Notes under the pieces: generated by a model | Databases searched by the model: none | What the model was told of the DNA's origin: nothing | The model's input: only the letters and a program-made list of their open reading frames with translations | In this document: positions 20,959 through 31,589 of the stretch, one piece after another | Layout: every line of letters begins with the position of its first letter | Position numbering within the stretch: the stretch's first letter is position 1 | NCBI GenBank assembly: GCA_037176705.1 | Contig: CM073895.1 | Location: forward strand, 5,480,551-5,544,550 | Direction: 5' to 3' | Source: Molossus alvarezi | Taxonomy: Eukaryota; Chordata; Mammalia; Chiroptera; Molossidae | Length of the DNA: 64,000 bases | Made by a program: the position numbers and the translations under genes

Positions 20959-21827
20959 AAAATCTGTATCACAGACTTCCGGTCGAGATGGTGGTGGGTA
21001 AATGCACTATCAGCTCCTCCCACAACCACACCAAAGTTACAACCAAACTACAGAACAACCATCCTTCAGAACCGCCTGACACCCAGCTGGATGGAAGTCC
21101 TACAGCTACGGAATTAAAGCAGCAGTCACATGGAGACTGGTAGGAGGGCAGAGGGGACGGGCTAGTCCCACACCCACGTGTGGCGGACAAAAATCAGGAG
21201 GACACCTTGGCTGGGAAGATCCTTCCTGAGGACTGAGGGGTACCCATCCCACACCAGGCACCCCGCTCAGGGTTCCAGTGCCAGGAAGAGAATCCCCATC
21301 ACTTCTGGCTGGAGAAACCAGTGGGAACTGAGGCTCAGGGAGGCTGAGGCGGCTGGAGCCCCAGGCAGCTCCTCTTAAAGGGCCCACGTACAGACTTATC
21401 GGACTCTCTCCCTCTAAGCTTGGAGGGGAGGCAGCTCCAGGGGCACCACAGACATATAAGGAAGAACTGAGTTGTTTGACACTGGAGCAAGGGCTGGAGA
21501 GGGAGCTTTCTCCGGGATAAACGTGCTGTCAGAGGCCTTTGTTCCTTTGGTGAGCCCTTCCCTGGGGCGGCAGACAGTCACCATATCTGGGACTCCAGCA
21601 ACCTGGCTCACACTGGTAGCCCCGCCCTGGTGATTCCCTGAGGCCCCGCCCCACCCAACTTTCAGGCCCACCCAAGCTGTTGCCAGTTGCTTTACCATAG
21701 GATTGGCCTGTCTTGGATCCTGCTTCAGGTGTTCCTAAATTTTTTCAAACAAGCAGCATCTGGTCTCAGCTAGCCCCATACCTCTCGTTAAGTAATACAC
21801 AGAAACAAACACAGGGAGGCATCCAAA

Positions 21828-22748
21828 ATGAGGAGACAAAGAAACAGGTCCCAAATGAAAGAACAGAACAAAAGCCCAGGAAAAGAACTAAGTGAAATGT
21901 AGATAAGCAACCTAACAGATGCTGGGTTCAAAATACTGCTTATAAGGATGCTCAGTGAACTTAGTGAGGGCCTCAAGAGCATAAAAAAGGACCAGTCAGA
22001 AATGAAGGATGCACAGTCAGAAATGAAGGAGGCACTAACTGAAATAAAGAATAATTTACACAGATTCAATACTAGAGTAGGTAAAGCCAAGAAGCAAACC
22101 ATCAATTTGGAATATAAGGAAGCAAAAAACATCCAATCAGAACAGCAAGAAGAAAAAAGAATCCAAAAAAATGAGGTTAGTGCAAGGAGCCTCTGGGACA
22201 ACTTCAAGTGTGCCAACATTCGCATCTTGGGGGTGCCAGAAGGAGAAGAGAGAGAACAAGAAATCGAAAACCTGTTTGAAACAATAATGGCAGAAAACTT
22301 CCCTAACTTGGTGAAGGAAACAGATGTACAAGTCCAGGAAGCACAAAGAGTTCCAAACAAGATGAACCCCAAGAGGCCCACACCAAGACACATCATCATC
22401 AAAATGCAAAAGGTTCAAGACAAAGAGAGAATCTTAAAAGCAGCAAGAGAAAGGCAGCTAGTTACCTACAAGGGCGTTCCCATAAGGCTGTCAGCTGATT
22501 TCTCAAAAGAAACTTTGCAGGCCGGAAGGGAGTGGCAAGAAATATTCAGAGTGATGAAAAGCAAGAACCAACAACCAAGATTACTCTATCCTGCAAAGCT
22601 GTCACTTAGAATCGATGGCCACATAAAGAGTTTCCCAGACAAGAAAAAGTTAAAGGAGTTCATCACCACCAAACCGTTATTATATGAACTAATGAAGGGT
22701 TTTTTTGCAGAAAAAGGTAAAATATATGAACAAACAAAATGGCAATGA
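21828..22748 (+). pseudogene. L1/HAL1 ORF1p frame with one internal stop
   Basis: An ATG at 21828 opens a frame that is interrupted once, by TAG at 21900-21902 (codon 25), and then stays open to TGA at 22746-22748, 306 codons in all. The middle is Lys/Glu-rich coiled coil. The RRM-like part includes NIRILGVPEGEERE and RHIIIKMQKVQDKE. The C-terminal domain includes GVPIRLSADFSKETLQA, LLYPAKLSLR and FPDKKKLKEF. These are standard L1 ORF1p blocks (an RNA-binding trimer). Translation could restart at the Met at 21948. Confidence 0.85.
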
Positions 22749-22902
22749 ATACATATCTATCGACAATGGAATCTACAAACAAAATGAACAGGCAGAACAG
22801 AAACATTCTCACAGGTGCAGAGAACATTTTGTTGGTTGCCAGATGGGAGGGGGGTTGGGAGTATGGGTGAAAAAGGTGAAGGGATTAAGAAGTACAAATT
22901 GG

Positions 22903-23152
22903 CCCTGGCCGGTTTGGCTCAGTGGTTAGAGCATCGGCCTGCGGTCCTGAGAGACCCGGGTTCGGTTCCCGCTAAGGGCACGTACCTCGGTTGCAGTTTG
23001 TCCCCGGCCCTGGTCAATCGTGCGGGTGGCGGCCACTCGATGTGTCCCTTTCACGTTGATGTTTCTCTCTCTCTCTCTCTGTTCCTCTCTCTCCCTCCCA
23101 CTCTACCTGAGCAAAAAATGGAAAAGTGTCCTCGGGTGAGGATAAAAAAAAA
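22903..23152 (+). mobile_element. VES SINE nested in HAL1
   Basis: Full-length long-form VES with A box TGGCTCAGTGG and B box GGTTCGGTTCC. Perfect 16-bp duplications AAGAAGTACAAATTGG lie at 22887-22902 and 23153-23168. Confidence 0.93.
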
Positions 23153-23810
23153 AAGAAGTACAAATTGGTTGCTAGACTGACAAACCTCAAAGGGAAAGGG
23201 GTTGAGGGGGTGGGAAGAAATAAACCAAAGAACTTGCATGCATAACCAATGGACACGGACAACAGTGTGGGAAAAGTCAGGAGGGGGGCGGGAGTGGGGT
23301 GGAGGGGGTCAATGGGGGAAAAAATGAGGATCATCTGTAATACATTCAACAATAAAGATAAAATAAATAATAAAAAAATTTAAAAAAAAATCTGTATCAC
23401 ATTGCCTTATTCATTGTCTAGTTCTAATCCTTCAAATACAACAAACAATTCATCTCATCCGTAAAGCTCCCCAGATGAAATCAGAGATGACCCCAAGCAA
23501 ACATCAACACTTGAACAGGTTTAGAAATAATGTTTCATCACATTCTAAACATCTCATCCAAAACCAAGGAATAAATTTGGATTTATTTGTGTCAACTATG
23601 GGCCTAATATTGAATATCTGAAGCAAGTGTGCTTTCAGGCTAAATAGCGTGAAGGTTCAACTTCTAACCAAGATAAAGACATAATTTAGAAACTGAAAGA
23701 CAAATAGCTCCTCAATATAAGCTTTGTATAAAATATACTTCTGCCAGCCAGGGCACATTCTAGAGGCAATCTCATTGACGGAATATTCACGATTTATACT
23801 TACTTTCCAC

Positions 23811-24037
23811 CCTGGCCGGTTTGGCTCAGCGGTTACAGCGTCAGCCCACAGACCAGAGTCCTGGGTTCAGTTCCCGCTAAGGGCACGTACCTCGGTTGCA
23901 GTTTGTCCCTGACCCCAGTTGGGGTCTTGTGGATGGCAGCCACTCGATGTGTCTCTCTCACATCGATGTTTCTCTCTCTCTCTCCCTCCTGCTCTATCTG
24001 AAGATAAATGCAAAAATGTCCTCAGGTGAGGATAAAT
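23811..24037 (+). mobile_element. VES SINE, long form
   Basis: Head CCCTGGCCGGTTTGGCTCAG, tail GTCCTCAGGTGAGGATAAA, running into a CA microsatellite grown from its tail. Confidence 0.9.
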
Positions 24038-24063
24038 ACACACACACACACACACACACACAC
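24038..24063. repeat. (CA)n microsatellite
   Basis: About 12-13 CA units at the 3' end of a VES SINE. Confidence 0.95.
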
Positions 24064-25202
24064 TTGTTATTTCCCCAAAGATCAATTCTTTCAAGACTCG
24101 GGGCCCTCACCCCGACCCCAAGCATCTGTTCAGTCCAGGTAGTAGTCCCTGTTGGAGACGTATTATGCCTGTGAAGCCAAGTGCAGGCCAGGCAGGGGGA
24201 ATTTGAAAGGAATTGGGAAAAGGAAGTGAGTGGGGAACCGAGGCGGGAGAAGGGTGGGGGCGGGGAGAAGGAAGCACACATTGCAAAGCAAGGGAGATGT
24301 GAGCAGTCATCACATTAGCTCCCTTTTCCTCCCTGTTCACATCACTCCATGTGCTACCCCCTTGTATGTGCATGACTCACAGATCCTCCTGCCCCCTCCA
24401 ATGCTGTGCAGCCTGCACAAGCGTGCACAGGGAGACCCAATCCCATGTGGCCAGATATGCAGACGTGACACGTCAAGCTAAGGTCACTGTCAACTAAAAC
24501 ATGTTCTCTCCAGGGCGGGGCCCCACTAATCGCGCGCGTGCGCACACACACGAACAAATGGGTGCCTCTGAGACTGGGGACCTGGCACCTGGTGCTGGCA
24601 CAGAACCGCCCATGGGGAGAGCACTGTCAGTCCCCAGGGAAACACCCCACCGTTCTTGTCTGTCTTGGAAACGCAAGGTGACCGCGTCTCTGTGCTGTGC
24701 TTCTGCCAAGCAGGCAACACTGCCTCGGACGGGGAGAGAGCGCGCCCCAGGAGGGCCGGGAAAACGCACACTCGCCCGGCCCTCAGACACCTAGCATGCA
24801 ATAGATCCTCGCAGGAGGGTGGAGAGCATCGTTTCCCTGAAGTCCCAGCTGTCCATTTTCTTGATCCTCTCCCTGTCCCCGTTTGTGGTTCTGGAAGTCC
24901 TTGTGAATTAGCATGGAATGAATTCACAGCAGGAACCCATGAGGTCCAAGGAAGTCTTTGCGATATGACACAGCTCCTAATACTCTACAATATGCCCGGG
25001 GGGGGGGGGGCGGGCAAAGGGGGTTTACAGTTGTGAGTATGGGAAACACAGACTTTATTCTTGTATTATTAATTATTGTATTATTTATTTGTATTACAAC
25101 TGTAAACCTACTTTTGCTCACCCCTGTGTATGTAGTAAGTAGCATAAGAACAATCACATGGGTTCTTTACTAGAATCAACTAAACCCCAGAATTGCAGTT
25201 TT

Positions 25203-25460
25203 TGTTGTTGTTGTCAATCTTCACCTGAAGATATTTTTCCATTGATTTTTAGATAGAGTAGAAGGAAGGGAGGAGAGAGAGAGAGGGAGAGAGAAACATC
25301 GATGTGAGAGAGACACATCAATTGGTTGTCTTCCACACGACCCCAACTCGGGGCAGGGATTGAACCTGCAACCCAGGTACATGCCCTTGACTGGGAATCG
25401 AACCCGAGACCCTTCGATCTGCTGGCCGATGCTCTAACTGCTGAGCCAAACTGTCCAGGC
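25203..25460 (-). mobile_element. VES SINE, long form
   Basis: Reversed copy. CAGAATTGCAGTTTTT is duplicated on both sides. Confidence 0.92.
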
Positions 25461-25579
25461 CAGAATTGCAGTTTTTAATTACAAAAACAGTTAATAAAAT
25501 TTCATTAAATCTCTAAAAATACAGTCTCAGATATATTTAAACAATTTTAGACATTTGATATTTATCAATTTTAATTAAT

Positions 25580-25819
25580 TTTTAATCCTCACCCAAGGAT
25601 ATTTTTACATTTATTTTCAGATAGAGTGGGAGGAAGAGAGGGAGGGAGAGAGAAAGAGAAACATTGATGTGAGATACATTGATTGGCCGCCACCCACACG
25701 ACCCCAACCGGCGCCAGGGACGAACTGCAACTGAGGCACGTGCCCTTGGCTGGAATCGAACCCAGGACTCCTTGGTCCACGGGCTGACACTCTAACCACT
25801 GAGCCAAACCAGCCAGGGC
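25580..25819 (-). mobile_element. VES SINE, long form
   Basis: Reversed copy: AATCCTCACCCAAGGATA ... GAGCCAAACCAGCCAGGGC. Confidence 0.9.
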
Positions 25820-26195
25820 TATATTTTTTATTATAATAGATCATTTAAAAAACTTTTCAAATAAAAATAACTTTTTAAAAACAAACATGAAAAATAATTT
25901 TAATTTAAAAATTGTACATACTGACATTTGCATTTTGCATTACCTATATGTGAATTCTGTACACGTTGAGTATACAATCATATTTTTTAATCTTTTAAGT
26001 CAGTACTGTCAACAAAACACAAATGATGTATAATTCTGCATTATAACAAGTGAAATAAAGGCAACCATAATACATTTTATTTATTTTCTAAAATATACCA
26101 TTTATGTAATTTGCAAGTCCCGATACATACACGTTTCCAACACTGAACACTAGGTTTATTTCGCCTCATCAGGGCTCCGTTTAAGAACTACTGCT

Positions 26196-26444
26196 AGCCC
26201 TGGCCGGTTAGAGCGTCGGCCTGCGGTCCACAGAGACCCGGGTTCGGTTCCCGCATGTACCTTGCCTGCAGTTTGTCCCCGGCTCTGGTTGGGTCCTGCG
26301 GGTGGCGGCCACTCGATGTGTCCCTTTCATGTCGATGTTTCTCTCTTTCTCTTCCTCTCTCTCCCGCCTGCTCTATCTGAATTTTTAAAAAAAAAAAAAA
26401 AAAGGAAAAATGTCCCCAGGTGAGAATAAAAAAAATAATTAAAA
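26196..26444 (+). mobile_element. VES SINE lacking the A box
   Basis: GCCCTGGCCGG is joined directly to TTAGAGCGTCGG, so about 13 bp including the Pol III A box is missing. The rest is present. AAGAACTACTGC flanks both sides. Confidence 0.9.
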
Positions 26445-26456
26445 AAGAACTACTGC

Positions 26457-26717
26457 GCCCTGGCCGGTTTGGCTCAGTGGTTAGAGCGTCGGCCTGCGGT
26501 CTAGAGAGACCTGGGTTCAGTTCCCGCTAAGGGCATGTACCTCGGTTGCAGTTTGTCCCGGCCCTGGTTGGTCGTGTGGGTGGCAGCCACTCGATGTGTC
26601 CCTTTCACATCGATGTTTCTCTCTCTCTCTGTCTCTCTCTCATCCTCTCTCTCCCTCCCACTCTATCTGAACAAAAAATGGAAAAATGTCCCTCGGGTGA
26701 GGATTAAAAAAAAAAAA
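26457..26717 (+). mobile_element. VES SINE, long form, same target as previous copy
   Basis: Intact head and tail. It is preceded and followed by AAGAACTACTGC, the same 12-mer that precedes the upstream copy. Confidence 0.92.
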
Positions 26718-26811
26718 AAGAACTACTGCTACTCTTCTCATGTTAAAGAGACAGAGCTGAGAGAGTTCACGTGAAGGAGCCAAGTATCGATGGCACTTGG
26801 GTGTTTCCTAC

Positions 26812-26990
26812 AGGCTCATGTTCCAGCTTTACCTCCATTAACCCCCCAATCCTCACAGTAGCCTTTGCAGTTACCCCCGTTTTCTAGACAGGGAACCCGA
26901 GGTATGGACATAAGTACTTGGCTCAGGATCACCTGGCCAGCGTGGGAGAGGGGGCGTGACGGGAACCCAGAGGGCCAGACTCGGAGTGAA
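26812..26990 (+). mobile_element. MIR relic
   Basis: CCAATCCTCACAGTAGCC, CCCCGTTTTCTAGACAGGGA and GACGGGAACCCAGAGGGCCA follow MIR order. Confidence 0.6.
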
Positions 26991-27391
26991 CACGCGCACT
27001 CTGCTGATTTGAAGCAAAGAAAGCCAGGACGGAACCCGGGTCTCTGCTCCAAGGCTGCCTTCTCCTTGGGCCAGGAGTTCTGGCTGACTCGGAGCTGCTT
27101 GTAATGCATCTACTCATCCTGTGAATGAATCAAAAGATGTGTTGACTCAGCAAGCACGGCTGCCACTGTCACGTCAGTGTTCTGAGAGCTGACTCGGAAA
27201 CCACACGCGATCTCATCTACGTGAATGACTGCCAAGAAGCTGACGGCTAGTTCAAACTTCGAGAAACGTTATGTGGAGCAGAACTCATAGCCCCTAGTAG
27301 CCACTCTTTGGAGGGAGCCAGACCAACTGAAAAAAAAAAAAAAAAATTAAGAGCATGTAACCAAAAGCTATTAAGTAAACAGGTGTTCTGT

Positions 27392-27610
27392 ATTATTATT
27401 TTTTTTATTTTAGAGAGAAAGGGAAAGAGGGGGGAGGGGAGGAGGGGGGCAGAGAGCGAGCGATAGATCAATTGCCTTCCATATGTACCAAGACCAGAGA
27501 TTGAACCCAAAACCTGGGTATGTGGCATGACCAGGAATCAAACACGTCACCTTTTGGTGCATGGGACAATGCTCCAACCACTCTCCCAACTGAGCCACAC
27601 CAGCCAGGGC
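27392..27610 (-). mobile_element. VES SINE, diverged
   Basis: Reversed copy with GA-rich middle and head AACTGAGCCACACCAGCCAG. Confidence 0.85.
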
Positions 27611-27920
27611 TGTATGTTTTTATTCTGTTGGAGATAGATAGTTGCTACATGCCACTAAGGGGAAAAAAATGTTCTTTGGGCTGCAAGTGACAACTGTGAT
27701 CAAAGCAATATCACTCTAATAAGCAATGTTATCCTGAATCTTATGACTGTTGAAGGCCAGGTTCTGCCTACAGGATACTGGGGCTCTATCCCTAGCATTC
27801 ACCTTAGCCCTTGGGAAGGAAAGTGCTATTAATGTTATAAATATACAAATGTATCCAATTATTTAATAAACTCAGCTTTTGTCAACTAATATTCAAGTAT
27901 TTTTCCCCAAATAAAAAGAC

Positions 27921-28098
27921 CAGCGTGGCTCAGTGGATTGAGCATCCTCTCATGGACTGAGAGGTCCCAGTTTAATTCCGGTTCGATTCCTGGTCAGGGC
28001 ACGTGCCCAGGTATCGGGCTTGATCCTCAGTAGGGGGCATGTAGGGATGTGATGTTTCTCTCTCTAAAAATATTTAATAAAAACATACTAAAAAAAAA
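27921..28098 (+). mobile_element. VES SINE, short form
   Basis: Starts ACCAGCGTGGCTCAGTGG, B box GGTTCGATTCC, tail CTCTAAAAATATTTAATAAA. The extreme 5' end is missing. Confidence 0.85.
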
Positions 28099-28289
28099 GC
28101 AAGACAACATCAGGAGATGTTTTGTTTCCTTCTGAACTTTTCAACAGTCATCAGTATCATCTACCAAATAATTCCACTCACGTGTCAATCCATTTCTCCC
28201 TCCACAAAATCTGCCTCCTCTTCTTCTGGGTTTACTTGTCAATGGAAAATCACTGCAAAGTTAGGCAGACAGAAAATTAGGCAAAGAGA

Positions 28290-28815
28290 TACATGTCATT
28301 CTAAAAGACTGTACATGGTTGTTTACAGCATCTTTATTTGTAATAGCCAAATCAACGCAGAGCTTTCCAGTGGGTGAATGGTTAAACAAACTCGTATATC
28401 TATTCCATGGAATACTACTCAGCAATAAAAAAGAGCAAACTATGAATACATGCTACAACCTGGATAAATTCCAGAGAATTATACTGAATGAAAAAGCTAA
28501 TCCCAAACGTTATGTATCATATGATTCCATTTATATAATATTCTTGAAATAACAAAATTATAGAAATGAAGAACAATTTAGTGGTTTCCAGGGGATAAGG
28601 AAGGGGCTGGAGGGGGGACTGTGTGTGTCTATAAAAGGGCAACACCTGTATGACTGCATAGATGTCAGTATCTTGGTTGTGATATTATACTATAGTTTTG
28701 CAAGATGTTACCATTGGAAAAAATTGGGTAAGGGCACAATGGACTCTCTATTACTTTTTATAACTGCATGTGAATCTGCAGTTCAAAATAAAATAAAAGT
28801 TTAATTTTAAAAAAA
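28290..28815 (+). mobile_element. Old L1M 3'-end relic
   Basis: CCATGGAATACTACTCAGCA, CATGCTACAACCTGGATAAA and GATTCCATTTATATAATATT are L1M 3'-end blocks, with an AATAAAATAAAAG tail. Confidence 0.75.
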
Positions 28816-28835
28816 AGAAAGAAAATCATTGCATA

Positions 28836-29082
28836 GCCCTAGCCGGTTTGCTAAGTGGTTAGAGCATCAGCATGAGGATCAGCGAGTTGCGGGTTTGATT
28901 CCGATCAAGGGCATGTACCTCTGTTGCGGTTCGGTGTCTGGCCCTGGTTGAGGTCGTGTGGGAGGCAACAGTCGAAGTGTCCCTCTCACGTCGATGTTTT
29001 CTCTCTCTCCCTTCCTCCCTCCCAATCTATCTGAAGATAAATGGAAAAAAAATACCCTCAGGTGAAGAATAAAAAAAAAGAA
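28836..29082 (+). mobile_element. VES SINE, long form
   Basis: Head AGCCCTAGCCGGTTTGC, tail TACCCTCAGGTGAAG. AAGAAAGAAAATCA(T/C)TGC lies on both sides. Confidence 0.9.
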
Positions 29083-29329
29083 AGAAAATCACTGCTTAAA
29101 CTGTTGGTTTTCATTAAGATTTTTTTTTAGTGACATGTTGCCACACAAAGCAAGAGTTCCAATGCACATGTGTGAAAGTTGTGTGAGTACAAATGTCTAC
29201 TGGGTCTACCCCACTCAAGTAATTTCAAAGTTTCACTGTTACTATCATTATTCTCTACCCTTATCAAGTCAACAAATTCAATTCAACAAGCACTGACTGA
29301 AGGTCTAAGGCCGTATGTACATGACCTGC

Positions 29330-29628
29330 GCCGGTTCCTTCTCTCTGCCTCCTGCCGCCCTCCAGCCCGATCCCCAGCCTGCTGTTCTTTCAGGCACCAA
29401 AGGCACCCCTGCTTTGGGGCCTTTCCTTTGCTGCTCTCATCTAAAATGCTCTTCCTCCCACTTTCTATGGGACTTGTTCCCTCACCTGATTCAGTTTTCT
29501 CCTCGGAAAAAGCCTCCCTTGACCGATGAAAGAACAGCCCTCCTGTTCTTCCCCATCTCCCTTCCCTCCTTATCAGACATATTACCACTTGGCACATAAA
29601 GTTTTTTGTGCATTGGTTTATTATCCTG
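29330..29628 (+). mobile_element. L2 relic, left of solo LTR
   Basis: L2 3'-part text (ATCTAAAATGCTCTTCCTCC, TTTTCTCCTCGGAAAAAGCC), interrupted at 29628 by the LTR. Confidence 0.55.
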
Positions 29629-30364
29629 TGTTAGGCAATTAGAAATGAGCAGGGCAAGGACAATAGGCCAGGTACAGAAGGTCACCAGGGTGGAAAGTCA
29701 CAGCTGCTTAGCAGCGGGCAAAACTGGGAAAACAAGGACCTCGGCCCCAAGGTGACCTTTCCCCTTCTAGCATATTGTTGTTCAAGCTGTTTAGACCACT
29801 TGACCTTTCATATCACAGGTCACACGGTTCAGGCTCTGCCCTGGCATTTTGCTAGTCATGCAGGTTAGATCCCCTTGGAGGAGTACTGAACACAGGGGTG
29901 AGACAATAGCCCTTAAGCATTAAGCCCCCAGGACAAAGAGGCTCAGAACAGCAGCCAAACCAGACAAGCTACACCATGGCTGCCTCAGGACCAGCTGCCT
30001 TGGCTAATGACCCCCTGAAAGGACACTCCTGGAAAGCTGATGAATTTCTGTTGGGTCCTCCCCTGAGACCTCCAGATACCCTCAAGCCAGAGGCCCGGCT
30101 GTTCTCTGTGGAGCACACCTGGGCCTCCCCCTCCTCCTTCCCCAGGTGGTTTCCAGTCTCTGCTCAGCTCCCAGGGCCCTTCTTTTCCTCTGTAACATGT
30201 TTCCTGGGCCTGTTTCTTCCACAGCTCACTTCTCCCTCTGTGACCTTCTAAATAAACTTTCTCTTATAATTTGAGTCTTGGCTCTGATTTTTTTTTTTTC
30301 TTAGCCAGAACTCAAGTACCGAGGTTGCTGAACCAAGGTCTGTTCTGACTCTGCCGGTCTAACA
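29629..30364 (+). mobile_element. Solo LTR of a gammaretrovirus-like endogenous element
   Basis: It begins TGTTAGG and ends GTCTAACA (inverted termini), and is flanked by a perfect 4-bp duplication CCTG (29625-29628 and 30365-30368). An AATAAA at 30251-30256 sits in the right place for an LTR R region. The 736-bp length, TG...CA ends and 4-bp duplication fit class I endogenous retroviruses. No internal region or open viral gene is present, so it is a solo LTR left by recombination. It sits inside an L2 relic. Confidence 0.88.
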
Positions 30365-30368
30365 CCTG

Positions 30369-30550
30369 GTGCCATTTTCGCCAAACATCAGCTCCATGAG
30401 AGGGGGCATTGTTTTACCCCCGCCGCATCCCTGGCATTCCAAATTTCACTTTACTATCATTATGCTCTGCCCCTTATCAAGTCAACAAATTCAGTTCAAA
30501 GCACTGCCAGGCACACGGCAGGCAGGCAGTACATGCTTTCTGAATGACTG
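30369..30550 (+). mobile_element. L2 relic, right of solo LTR
   Basis: L2 3' end continues: CAGCTCCATGAGAGGGGGCA, CACTGCCAGGCACAC, TGCTTTCTGAATGACTG, with an extra segment inside at about 30439-30497. Confidence 0.5.
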
Positions 30551-31589
30551 CTTTTTGTCTCGAGAGGCACATATACACAAGGCACCACCCCAACAGCCGT
30601 CAGAGCCTAGAGAAAAATGAAGAAGTTTACACGAATAACTAAAATGAAGCCACACAGCCTTATAGATTCTGTGACAGGCAAAGAACTGGGAATATAGAAG
30701 AAGTCTCCTGGAGGGACTGGCGCTATAATTGGGCTTTTCCGAAGGCATCATACGGTTGACGACCTGGTATGGAAGCAGAGAGCATTCCAGTTCGAGGAAA
30801 CTGCTATCAAGGAGGCAAAATCCAGGGTATGTGCAAGGAACAGAGGAAATGAGTGAGGAAGAGGAAGAGGGAAGACTGAAAGATACGATGTTTGAACAGT
30901 GTGAAAGGATTTGAATGTCTCAGCATATCCGCCCTGATCTGACTCTCCTACACAGGAGGGCACACTGCCCAAGTCAGCAGAACTATGCAGACATGCCAAA
31001 AAAATCGCCAAAACACTTTGCTGTCGCCCTGGACGCAGGCACAGCGTAACCCTCTGCAGAGTTAAGTGCGCCTCGAGAAAAAAGGGAAACAAGGCACAGT
31101 CCGTCAAAGGTCAAGGGCCGGGAGCTGGGACGCGTCGGCCAGACACAAACGTGTCCTGCTGGCAGGAAGGCTGGTTTCCCCGCGCACGGAGAGGCGCGTC
31201 GGCGGGGCTCCGGGGTCCCCGCGTTGCTGAGATGACTGGAATCCGCAGACATCGCCGAAGCAGCAGGAGAGTGAAAAACCGCAGTGGGAGACGGGGCTCG
31301 ACATTTCAATTCCTTTGGGTTTGTTGTTTTGCGTACGATCTCACTAGGTCCTCGCCAAGCTAGGGGCCAACCCTCCGAGTCACATTTTACAGAAGAAAAG
31401 GTGTTTTTAAAGCTTCTGATAGCCCATCATTGAAACCCTCATCAGATCTCACTCACACTCTTTCCAGAAATGAGACGCCGGTTACGGCAGGGTGTGGGTG
31501 TGTTTTCCAAGAGCTGAGAAAAAAAAACGAAAGGTGCCTAAACCATCAAGGGGGTGACTGCTACCCTGAGGGCAGCTGAGCCTGTGTTT
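30551..31589. other. Intergenic, no gene recognised
   Basis: Mixed sequence becoming GC-richer after 31020, leading into the CpG island. 31330-31410 has weak MIR-like text. Confidence 0.35.

Larger units (their letters stand above)
20973..23386 (+). mobile_element. HAL1 (half-L1) retrotransposon carrying ORF1 only
   Basis: It starts with an L1-like 5' end (CTTCCGGTCGAGATGGTGG), holds an ORF1 frame and then goes straight into a 3' UTR with an AATAAA-rich tail. There is no ORF2. Flanking 14-bp target duplications AAAATCTGTATCAC lie at 20959-20972 and 23387-23400. A VES SINE is inserted in the 3' UTR. Half-L1 elements lacking ORF2 are known from several mammals, bats included. Confidence 0.85.
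23401..25200. other. Intergenic, one SINE, no gene recognised
   Basis: Apart from the VES copy and CA run at 23811-24063, there is a G run at about 24999-25011 and an AT-rich patch near 25060-25100. 24200-24900 is GC-richer but shows no exon. Confidence 0.4.

Noticed and set aside
29976..30251. 91-residue frame starting MAASGP
   Set aside because: It lies wholly within the solo LTR. LTRs of this type do not encode a protein here, and there is no viral gene next to it.
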